A stretch of 64,000 nt of DNA, from NCBI GenBank assembly GCA_030447785.1, contig JAUJOF010000007.1, positions 87,246-151,245 of the forward strand, given 5' to 3'. The notes beneath the pieces were generated by a model that was given only the letters and a program-made list of their open reading frames with translations, had not been told where the DNA came from and ran no database searches. Below are positions 54,017 through 60,125 of the stretch, piece after piece (the first letter of the stretch is position 1; the number at the start of each line of letters is the position of its first letter). The position numbers were made by a program, and so were the translations under genes. The DNA comes from Solirubrobacteraceae bacterium (GTDB lineage: Bacteria; Actinomycetota; Thermoleophilia; Solirubrobacterales; Solirubrobacteraceae).

Positions 54017-54406
54017 CTACGCGCTGCCGACCGCGCGCGAGGGCACCTCACCCCACAGCTGCTCGAGGCGGTAGAAATCGCGGGCGTCGGGCACGAAGAC
54101 GTGCACGACGACGTCGAGGTAGTCCATGAGGATCCAGCGGGCCTCGCCCAGGCCCTCGACGCGGCGGGGGATGAGCCCGTAACGGTCCTTCAGCCCCTGA
54201 TACACGGCGTCGTGGATGGCCTTGGTCTGGCGGTCGGTGTTGCCCGAGCAGACCACGAAGAAATCCGTGTAGCCGACGACCTCGTGGACCTCGAGCTCGC
54301 GGATGTCGATGGCCTTGCGGTCGCCCGCCAGTTCGGCGATGGTCCGGGCCAGCTCCTGGGGAGCCAGGGACGGCTGGTCGGTGATGCGCTGGGCGCCTGC
54401 GTTCAT
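54017..54406 (-). CDS. rsfS: Ribosomal silencing factor RsfS
   Basis: RsfS binds L14 and blocks subunit joining in slow growth. The 129-aa protein has the family run ELVVHEVVGYTDFFVVCSGN-like stretch (here EVHEVVGYTDFFVVCSGN), TDRQTKAIHDAV and WILMDYLDVVVHVFVPDARD followed by FYRLEQLWG. Its ATG overlaps the nadD stop by four bases (ATGA), so it is translated from the proA-nadD-rsfS transcript. Confidence 0.97.
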   Translation of the reverse strand: MNAGAQRITDQPSLAPQELARTIAELAGDRKAIDIRELEVHEVVGYTDFFVVCSGNTDRQTKAIHDAVYQGLKDRYGLIPRRVEGLGEARWILMDYLDVVVHVFVPDARDFYRLEQLWGEVPSRAVGSA

Positions 54407-55026
54407 TCGCTGGTGTTTCCCACCTGTTCGTGTGGACGGTAGAGCCCCCGGGCCTCGATGCGCTCCGCCACCGCCCCGGGGACCAGGTAGCGGACCGGAC
54501 GCCCGTCGGCCACCCGCGCGCGCACCGCACTGGACGAGACGTCCAGGCGCGGCATGTCGAAGAACGCCACGCGGTCGGCCGCGCCGAGGAAGGCGAGGCG
54601 GTCGGAGATGTCCTGCCGGCCGGTTCCCGAGCGCTCGGCCACCGCGAGGGTGGCCAGCCCCAGCACCGCCTCCGGCTCGCGCCAGGTCGGCAGGCTGAGG
54701 GCCATGTCGCCGCCCACGATGAAGGTCAACTCGTCCTGCGGGGACCGGTCATGCAGTGCCCGCAGGGTATCGGCCGTGTAGGACGCCCCTCCGCGCTCGA
54801 CCTCGAGCGCACAGACGCCGAGGCGCTCGTCGTCGCCCACGGCCAGGCGGCACAGCTCGAGGCGCTCCTGCGGGCCGGGGTCGGCCTCGGACTGCTTGTG
54901 GGGCGGGTGGGCCACGGGGAGCAAGAGCACGCGGTCGAGGCCGAGATGGGCCCAGGCCTCCTGCGCGCAGACCAGGTGGGCGATGTGGGGCGGGTTGAAG
55001 GTGCCGCCGAGCAGCCCGAGGCGCAC
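54403..55026 (-). CDS. nadD: Nicotinate-nucleotide adenylyltransferase
   Basis: NadD makes nicotinate adenine dinucleotide in NAD synthesis. The 207-aa protein has LGLLGGTFNPPHIAHLVCAQ with the T/H-x-x-H nucleotidyltransferase motif, LLLPVAHPPHK, FIVGGDMALSLPTW and the end motif DVSSSAVRARVADGRPVRYL. The GTG start fits the family N-terminus (VRLGLLGG). It lies 16 bases after the proA stop and overlaps rsfS. Confidence 0.96.
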   Translation of the reverse strand: MRLGLLGGTFNPPHIAHLVCAQEAWAHLGLDRVLLLPVAHPPHKQSEADPGPQERLELCRLAVGDDERLGVCALEVERGGASYTADTLRALHDRSPQDELTFIVGGDMALSLPTWREPEAVLGLATLAVAERSGTGRQDISDRLAFLGAADRVAFFDMPRLDVSSSAVRARVADGRPVRYLVPGAVAERIEARGLYRPHEQVGNTSE

Positions 55027-55042
55027 GGCGTTCCCGCTCCGG

Positions 55043-56353
55043 TCAGGGCCGTACGTGGCCGTCGCCTTCGACCACGTACTTGTACGTGCACAGCTCGCGC
55101 ACGCCGATGGGTCCGCGGGCATGCAGCTTCTGGGTGGAGTTGCCGATCTCCGCGCCCATGCCGAACTCGCCGCCGTCGGTGAAGCGGGTGGAGGCGTTGA
55201 CGTAGACGCACGCCGCGTCGACGCGGAGCTGGAAGGCGCGCGCGGCGGCGGCGTCACGGGTGACGATGGCCTCGGAATGTCCCGAGCCGTGCTGATTGAC
55301 GTGGGCGATGGCTTGAGTCGCCGAGTCGACGACCTTGATGGCCATGGTCAGCGACAGGTACTCGCGCGGCCAGTCCTCGTCGGTGGCCTCGAGCAGCTCG
55401 GGGTCGATGGCCCGAGCGCGATCGTCGCCGCGCAGCTCGACCCCGGCGTCGCGAAGGGCGCCCGTCACGCGGGGCAGGAAGGCACGGGCCTCGTGGGCGT
55501 GCACGAGCAGCTTCTCCGCCGCGTTGCATGTGCCCGGGCGCTGGACCTTGGCGTTCACGGTGATGGCCAGGGCGTGGTCGAGGTCGGCGCCGGCGTCGAC
55601 GTAGACGTGGCAGTTGCCCGAGGCGGCGTAGATGACCGGGACGGTGGCCACCTCCTTGAGAGCGGCCTTGAGACCCTCGCCGCCCCGAGGGAAGATGAGG
55701 TCCACGACGCCGTCCTGGGTGGCCAGCTCGCCCAGCTCCTCGCGCCCGCCACCGGCCACCAGGCCGATGGCCCCGGGGGGGACGCCGGCCTCCAGTGCGG
55801 CCTCCTGCGCGATCGCGGCCAGCACGGCATTGGAGTCGGCCGCCGAGGACGAACCGCGCAGCACGATGGCGTTGCCCGACTTCAGGCACAGCGCGGCGGC
55901 GTCGATCGTGACGTTGGGCCGTGCCTCGTAGACGACGGCGACCACGCCGAAGGGCACCCGCACGCGGCGCAGGTCGAGTCCACTGGGCAGGCGGTGGCCG
56001 TCGAGGACCTCGCCGACGGGATCGGGCAGCGCGGCGATGGCCCGCGTGGCCTGGGCGATGTCGGCCACCCGCCGGGCATCGAGGGCCAGGCGGTCGAGCA
56101 GCGCAGCGCTCAGCCCGTCCTGACGCCCGGCCTCCACGTCGCGCGAGTTGGCCTCGACGATCTCCTCGCTGCGCAGCACCAGGGCGTCGGCGATCGCGTG
56201 CAGGGCACGGTCCTTCGTGGCGCTGTCCAGGGTCGCGAGCGTGCGCGAGGCTTCGCGGGCGGCGAGGCAGACGTCGGCGACGGGGCGCGTGACCGGGAGC
56301 TGTCGCCGCGGCGGAGCCGCGACGTGCAAGGGCGCGAAGCCATCTGGGGCCAT
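55043..56353 (-). CDS. proA: Gamma-glutamyl phosphate reductase
   Basis: ProA reduces gamma-glutamyl phosphate in proline synthesis. The 436-aa protein has an extra Pro/Arg-rich N-terminus of about 20 residues, then the aldehyde-dehydrogenase fold with VPFGVVAVVYEARPNVTIDA, LRGSSSAADSN, the catalytic Cys in VQRPGTCNAAEKLL, and FTDGGEFGMGAEIGNSTQKL. The ATG lacks a Shine-Dalgarno and has TACCCT eight bases upstream. Its partner proB lies 740 bp upstream on the same strand, separated by a vapBC module. Confidence 0.97.
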   Translation of the reverse strand: MAPDGFAPLHVAAPPRRQLPVTRPVADVCLAAREASRTLATLDSATKDRALHAIADALVLRSEEIVEANSRDVEAGRQDGLSAALLDRLALDARRVADIAQATRAIAALPDPVGEVLDGHRLPSGLDLRRVRVPFGVVAVVYEARPNVTIDAAALCLKSGNAIVLRGSSSAADSNAVLAAIAQEAALEAGVPPGAIGLVAGGGREELGELATQDGVVDLIFPRGGEGLKAALKEVATVPVIYAASGNCHVYVDAGADLDHALAITVNAKVQRPGTCNAAEKLLVHAHEARAFLPRVTGALRDAGVELRGDDRARAIDPELLEATDEDWPREYLSLTMAIKVVDSATQAIAHVNQHGSGHSEAIVTRDAAAARAFQLRVDAACVYVNASTRFTDGGEFGMGAEIGNSTQKLHARGPIGVRELCTYKYVVEGDGHVRP

Positions 56354-56361
56354 GGTGGGGA

Positions 56362-56367
56362 AGGGTA
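56362..56367 (-). promoter_or_regulatory. -10-like TACCCT before proA
   Basis: TACCCT lies eight bases before the proA ATG with no ribosome-binding site. proA would then be expressed separately from vapBC and proB. Confidence 0.45.
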
Positions 56368-56383
56368 CGCCAGGAGGAGACGC

Positions 56384-56809
56384 TCAGGCGACCGGGTTCT
56401 CCCAGCGCACCTCGGAGAAGCGCGCGAAGTCGGTGTCCGCGGAGCACAACGTGAGTCCGTGCTCGATGGCCAGCGCGGCGAGGTGTGCGTCGGAGGTGAG
56501 GTCGCCACGCACGTCGTAGCGGCGCGCGAGATCGGCGAGGACGTCTGCATGGCGGTGCGTCGGAGACGGGACCCAGGCCGGTTCCGCGGACAGCCACGCC
56601 TCGATCTGCCGCCAGGCCTCGCCGGGCGAGAGAGGTTCCGCGTAGGCCCTGGGATGGGTGCTGATGCGAGCGAACGCGACCAGTGAGGGCCAGGGGAACG
56701 CCACCCGAGTCGCCCCATTCAGCCGCTCGGTCAGCCAGTCACGCGCTCGTACGTGGAACGTGCTGCTCTCGTCGCGGGCATAGAGAAGGACGTTCGCGTC
56801 GACGAGCAT
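56384..56809 (-). CDS. vapC: PIN-domain toxin (VapC family)
   Basis: VapC toxins are metal-dependent RNases that stop translation by cutting tRNA or rRNA. The 141-aa protein has the PIN acidic residues: Asp4 in MLVDANVLLYARDE, a Glu/Asp-bearing middle region, Asp in RGDLTSDAHLAALAIEHGL and a final Asp in CSADTDFARF. The ATG overlaps the antitoxin stop (ATGA). The module stands between proA and proB on their strand, a place that is normally continuous. Confidence 0.9.
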   Translation of the reverse strand: MLVDANVLLYARDESSTFHVRARDWLTERLNGATRVAFPWPSLVAFARISTHPRAYAEPLSPGEAWRQIEAWLSAEPAWVPSPTHRHADVLADLARRYDVRGDLTSDAHLAALAIEHGLTLCSADTDFARFSEVRWENPVA

Positions 56810-57042
56810 CAGCGGGCGTCGGGCCCGTCGAGCAGCTCCAGAGCCTTGGGGATGTCGGCCACGTCGATGCGAAGGCCCATCGGGGAGGTGCGCTGCACGA
56901 AGGTGCGAGGCTTGCTGTCGCTGCGCGCAAGGCCCGCGCGCACCAGGTCGTTGACCGCTGTGCTCACGCCCACCTGCCGCTCCTGGCGCACGCGCTCGAC
57001 GGCGGCGGTGACATCCGGGGCCAGTGTGATCGTCGTTCGCAT
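56809..57042 (-). CDS. vapB: Ribbon-helix-helix antitoxin (VapB family)
   Basis: The 77-aa protein begins with an RHH DNA-binding domain (MRTTITLAPDVTAAVERVRQ, then STAVNDLVRAGLA) and ends in a segment expected to wrap the toxin (GLRIDVADIPKALELLDGPD). It should repress its own promoter together with VapC. The ATG has TAGGCT six bases upstream and palindromic sites right behind it. Stop and toxin start overlap by four bases. Confidence 0.9.
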   Translation of the reverse strand: MRTTITLAPDVTAAVERVRQERQVGVSTAVNDLVRAGLARSDSKPRTFVQRTSPMGLRIDVADIPKALELLDGPDAR

Positions 57043-57048
57043 GTCGAG

Positions 57049-57054
57049 AGCCTA
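57049..57054 (-). promoter_or_regulatory. -10-like TAGGCT before vapB
   Basis: TAGGCT lies six bases before the vapB ATG, so the toxin-antitoxin mRNA is probably leaderless. Confidence 0.5.
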
Positions 57055-57055
57055 G

Positions 57056-57089
57056 CATCATGATGCGTCGGCGATCACATCACGATGCG
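57056..57089. promoter_or_regulatory. Two operator copies upstream of vapBC
   Basis: CATCATGATGCG (57056-57067) and CATCACGATGCG (57078-57089) differ at one base and start 22 bp apart, about two helical turns. The first contains the perfect palindrome GCATCATGATGC (57055-57066) and abuts the TAGGCT hexamer. They fit binding of an RHH antitoxin to neighbouring sites on one face of the helix. Confidence 0.65.
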
Positions 57090-57091
57090 AC

Positions 57092-58183
57092 CTACGCCAG
57101 CACGAAGTAGTCCCGATGCACCGCCTCCTCGGTGGCGCGGGGGAGGAGCTCGCGCACCTGGGCCGACTTGAGGCCCTTGACGCGGTGCAGCTCCGCCGCG
57201 GTGTAGTTGGTGATGCCCTTGCCGATGACCATTGGGCCCTCGGCGATCGCCACCGCGTCGCCGGCCGCGAAGGCGCCGTGGACGTCGATGATGCCGACGG
57301 GGAGGAGGGAGGTGCCGCCCTCGCGCAGCGCCCGGGCGGCGCCCGCGTCGACGACGACCGTGCCGTGGGCGGGCTTGGCGTAGCGCAGCCAGAGCTTGAA
57401 CGAGCCGTAGCGCGCGGGGCGGGGCGGGAAGTGGGTGCCGATCGGGTCTCCGTCCAGCGCCCGGCCCAGCGCGCCCTCGTCGAGGCCGCTGCAGATGGTG
57501 GCGGGGATGCCGGCCGCCGTGGCCATCTCGGCGGCCACGACCTTGGAGCGCATGCCGCCCGAGCCCAGCACCGAGGTCTCGTGGCCGATGCGCAGCTCGC
57601 TCAACGCCTCGAAGTCGGTGACCCGCTCGACCAGGTGGGCGCTGGGGTCCGTGCGCGGGTCGGCGGTGTACAGCCCCTCCGTGTTGGTCAGCAGCACGAG
57701 CAGGTCGGCGCCGATGAGGATGGCCACCTGGGCGGCCAGGAAGTCGTTGTCGCCAAAGGAGATCTCGTCGGTGGCCGTGGTGTCGTTCTCGTTGATGACC
57801 GGCACCACCCGCCAGTCCAGCAGCTTGCGCAGGGTCTGGCGCGCGTTGAGGTAGTGCGTGCGCGCGCTGAGGTCGAAGAAGGTCAGAAGGACCTGGGCGG
57901 TGGTCAGGCCGTGCCCACGCAGAAGCTCGTCGTAGACGCGATAGAGCTTGCCCTGGCCCACCGCGCTGGCTGCCTGGAGCTCGTCGATGGCGCGGGGGCG
58001 CAGGAGGAGGTCGAGCGCGCGCATGCCCCGAGCGATGGCCCCACTGGTGACCACCACCACCTCGTCGCCACGGTAATGGCGCACGGCCAGCTCCGCGCAG
58101 ACGGCCTCGAGGATGTCCATGCGGGGCGAGCCGTCGTCGCGGGCGACGATGGAGGAGCCGAGCTTGACGACCGCGCGCGCCAT
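57092..58183 (-). CDS. proB: Glutamate 5-kinase
   Basis: ProB phosphorylates glutamate in the first step of proline synthesis. The 363-aa protein has the amino-acid kinase fold (VVKLGSSIVARDDGSPRMDI, VVVVTSGAIARGMRAL, VINENDTTATDEISFGDNDF, TNTEGLYTADPRTDP, VLGSGGMRSKV) and a C-terminal PUA domain (ALREGGTSLLPVGIIDVHGA). Feedback inhibition by proline is usual for the family. It ends 50 bp before vapB and follows the 167-aa gene by 36 bp. Confidence 0.97.
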   Translation of the reverse strand: MARAVVKLGSSIVARDDGSPRMDILEAVCAELAVRHYRGDEVVVVTSGAIARGMRALDLLLRPRAIDELQAASAVGQGKLYRVYDELLRGHGLTTAQVLLTFFDLSARTHYLNARQTLRKLLDWRVVPVINENDTTATDEISFGDNDFLAAQVAILIGADLLVLLTNTEGLYTADPRTDPSAHLVERVTDFEALSELRIGHETSVLGSGGMRSKVVAAEMATAAGIPATICSGLDEGALGRALDGDPIGTHFPPRPARYGSFKLWLRYAKPAHGTVVVDAGAARALREGGTSLLPVGIIDVHGAFAAGDAVAIAEGPMVIGKGITNYTAAELHRVKGLKSAQVRELLPRATEEAVHRDYFVLA

Positions 58184-58219
58184 GGCGGGCGGCTCAATCC
58201 GCCAGGGCGCGCGGGGCGC

Positions 58220-58723
58220 TCAGCAGCAGAGCTCTCCATGCCAGCCGGCGTAGGCGATGAGCTCGTCGCGCTCGAGGAGCGGGATGTCGTAGCTCTCGGC
58301 CGCGCGTGCCACGCGCCGGGTCTTCCTGCGGTCGAGCGGGTTCTCGCAGTCCAGCAGCGCGACCGGGCGGGCGTACTGGGCACGGAATCCGTGCTCGCTC
58401 TCGACGATCCTCCCCCAGGCCACCACGGCGCCCCAGACGGCCTCGGGCGCCGGCAGATCCGGCTCCTCGGGGAGCGTGTAGTAGGCGTAGAAGCCGCACA
58501 GGCAGTCGCGATAGGGCGCCTCATGGCCCCGGATCGCCAAGCACCTCGCGGGCCCCGCACGATCCCTCGGCCACGGCGACGGGGGGATGCGCGGGGCGAC
58601 CAGCGAAAGTGCGGGGTTGGGGACGAAGCGACCGGCGACGAAGATGCCGGAGTAGAGCCCGCCCCTGCGCGACCCCCACCGGCGGAAGCCGGCGAGCGGC
58701 TGGGCGACGGGCTCGGCGCTCAC
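58220..58723 (-). CDS. Hypothetical protein with Cys-rich centre (167 aa)
   Basis: I do not know a named family. The protein has the order PLAGFRRWG, a beta-rich VAGRFVPNPALSLVAPRIPP, then CLAIRGHEAPYRDCLCGFYA with a Cys/His pattern that may bind metal, WGAVVAWGRIVESEHGFRAQ and a C-terminal ESYDIPLLERDELIAYA. I recall similar GFRxW...CxCGxYA proteins in actinobacteria. The GTG start overlaps the stop of the 36-aa gene (GTGA). proB follows 36 bp later, so these may share a transcript. Confidence 0.75.
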   Translation of the reverse strand: MSAEPVAQPLAGFRRWGSRRGGLYSGIFVAGRFVPNPALSLVAPRIPPSPWPRDRAGPARCLAIRGHEAPYRDCLCGFYAYYTLPEEPDLPAPEAVWGAVVAWGRIVESEHGFRAQYARPVALLDCENPLDRRKTRRVARAAESYDIPLLERDELIAYAGWHGELCC

Positions 58724-58830
58724 GTGCGGACCGGCTCCGGCTGGGGCGGCGCGGGCGCCGGCCGCGGCACGGGAATCCGTACGGGCTCCGGACGCTCGGT
58801 CTCGCGAATGGGCTTGCCGATGTCTCCCAT
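58720..58830 (-). CDS. 36-aa proline-rich peptide
   Basis: The gene reads MGDIGKPIRETERPEPVRIP followed by VPRPAPAPPQPEPVRT. The start MGDIGxPxRExE followed by a Pro/Glu/Arg tail is a pattern I recall in actinobacterial and phage small proteins. It is in GTGA overlap with the 167-aa gene, which argues that it is translated. TAGCAT lies ten bases before the ATG. The tail should be unstructured, with an N-terminal short linear motif. Confidence 0.65.
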   Translation of the reverse strand: MGDIGKPIRETERPEPVRIPVPRPAPAPPQPEPVRT

Positions 58831-58840
58831 GGGTGCCCAC

Positions 58841-58846
58841 ATGCTA
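58841..58846 (-). promoter_or_regulatory. -10-like TAGCAT before 36-aa peptide gene
   Basis: TAGCAT lies ten bases before the ATG and no clear Shine-Dalgarno is present. It may drive the peptide, the 167-aa gene and perhaps proB. Confidence 0.35.
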
Positions 58847-58986
58847 TGGGAGGAGGGGCGGGGACTGGCCGTGGCCAGGAATGGGGCTGACAGGGCGCGG
58901 AAACCCGCGACCTTCGCTCAGCCCCAGCAGCGCGCGTACGACGAACGAGGGCCGCCCGGTGACGTCGGACGGCCCTCAGACGTTCA

Positions 58987-59059
58987 TGGAGCTGAGGGGG
59001 CTCGAACCCCTGGCCTCCGGCATGCCATGCCGGCGCTCTCCCAGCTGAGCTACAGCCCC
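58987..59059 (-). tRNA. tRNA-Ala (anticodon GGC)
   Basis: The acceptor GGGGCTG/CAGCTCC (one G-T), the D arm TAGCTCAGCTGGGAGAGC, the anticodon loop ATGGCAT between CCGGC and GCCGG, and the T loop TTCGAGC are complete. CCA is not encoded. Confidence 0.95.
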
Positions 59060-59239
59060 AAGTCGGTACTGGTTCGCCATTCTACAACCGACGCGCTGGT
59101 TGTTCAGGGTGGGCGCCAAGCGGAGGTACAGGAAGCCCTGCCCCTCGAAGGTCTCGATCGGCACGAGGAAGCACTCGTCGAGATCGGGGCAGTAGATGCC
59201 CAAGGCGTCGATCTCGGCAGATGTGTATACCGGACGGAA
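59060..59239 (-). pseudogene. Remnant of PD-(D/E)XK endonuclease (PDDEXK_5-like), 3' part
   Basis: The frame reads PVYTSAEIDALGIYCPDLDE, then CFLVPIETFEGQGFLYLRLA and PTLNNQRVG before running into tRNA-Ala. The order Y-C-P-x-L-D-x-C-x-x-x-P-I-E and LRLxPxxNNQ is that of the group I intron-associated PD-(D/E)XK family. An in-frame TGA at 59240-59242 cuts off any N-terminal part, and no catalytic lysine region remains upstream. It is therefore a decayed fragment whose end abuts the tRNA. Confidence 0.6.
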
Positions 59240-59322
59240 TCACGTCCCCGGCCGTGTCCGTGCCACGGCCCCCGCGAGGGGTTGCTCTGGCGGATGGACG
59301 GACGGCCGATGGCCGCCTTCGC

Positions 59323-60009
59323 TCAGCGCCTCGGGATGAACTCGGGGATGTCGAGCTCGCCGGCGGGTGGCTCGGGCGTCCCGCGGCCGCGGCGGGCCAT
59401 GACCTCGCGCGCGGACTCCTCCCGGTCGGTCGGCGGCCGGTTGGTTTCCGGGGCGACCAAGTCCAGGCGGGCGGTCAGCGAGACGTGTGCCTGGCGCACG
59501 TCCTCGAGCAGCCGCTCGGCGTTGGTGCGCAGCGAGCCGGCGAGGTCGCGGACGTCGGCGCCCATCTGGGTGCCCTCCGCCAGTACCTCGCGGGCGGCAA
59601 TGCGAGCGTCGGCGGTGAGCACCGCCGCGCGCTCCACGGCCTCGTCGCGCGCGCGGCGGGCATCTTCCAGAGCCTCGTCGCGCACCCGCGTCGCCTCCTC
59701 GTCGGCCTCCCGGCGGGTCGCGGCGGCCTGCTGGTCGGCGGCCGCAGAGGTCTCCTTCGCCTGCTGCTCGGCCCGCTCACGGGTGCGCCGCGCCTCCTCG
59801 TCGGCCTGGCGGCGCGCCGCGGCGGCCTCCTCGAGGATTTCGCGGGCCTCGGCCTCGGCGGCCTCGACACGCATCGTGCTCGCCCGGTCGGCCTCGGCGA
59901 TGCGCTCGTGCGCGCGGCGCTCGGCGTCGGTGCGCACCTGCTCGGCGGCTCGCTCGGCCGCGGCCAGGATCCGCCCCACACGGTCGGGGAGCTCGGCGGG
60001 CTCGGTCAC
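59323..60009 (-). CDS. Coiled-coil protein, DivIVA-like
   Basis: The 228-aa protein is almost entirely a long Ala/Glu/Arg-rich coiled coil (AAERAAEQVRTDAERRAHER through AEGTQMGADVRDLAGSLRTN) with a short polar C-terminus (RRGRGTPEPPAGELDIPEF). It lacks the classic DivIVA N-terminal motif, so the relation rests on the coiled coil only; an ATP synthase b-like or scaffold role is equally possible. GTG 60009 has TAGGCT seven bases upstream and no Shine-Dalgarno. It diverges from leuS. Confidence 0.75.
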   Translation of the reverse strand: MTEPAELPDRVGRILAAAERAAEQVRTDAERRAHERIAEADRASTMRVEAAEAEAREILEEAAAARRQADEEARRTRERAEQQAKETSAAADQQAAATRREADEEATRVRDEALEDARRARDEAVERAAVLTADARIAAREVLAEGTQMGADVRDLAGSLRTNAERLLEDVRQAHVSLTARLDLVAPETNRPPTDREESAREVMARRGRGTPEPPAGELDIPEFIPRR

Positions 60010-60016
60010 GGCGGCA

Positions 60017-60022
60017 AGCCTA
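60017..60022 (-). promoter_or_regulatory. -10-like TAGGCT before coiled-coil gene
   Basis: TAGGCT lies seven bases before GTG 60009 with no ribosome-binding site, the leaderless arrangement. Confidence 0.45.
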
Positions 60023-60113
60023 GGCGCGCCCGGGGGGCCGAGGTGCAAGACCCCTGCCAGGACGTTCGGCGAGCAGCAGCTCGTCGGGCAGTGTCGCCGA
60101 AGGCGTGCCCGCC

Positions 60114-60119
60114 TAGAGT
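60114..60119 (+). promoter_or_regulatory. -10-like TAGAGT before leuS
   Basis: TAGAGT lies six bases before the leuS GTG and no Shine-Dalgarno is present. Confidence 0.45.
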
Positions 60120-60125
60120 GTTGGC

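Noticed and set aside
58976-59203. Short gene running through tRNA-Ala (AVAQLGERRHGMPEARG)
   Set aside because: That peptide is the tRNA read in a protein frame, a frequent false gene; only the part upstream of the tRNA resembles a protein family.
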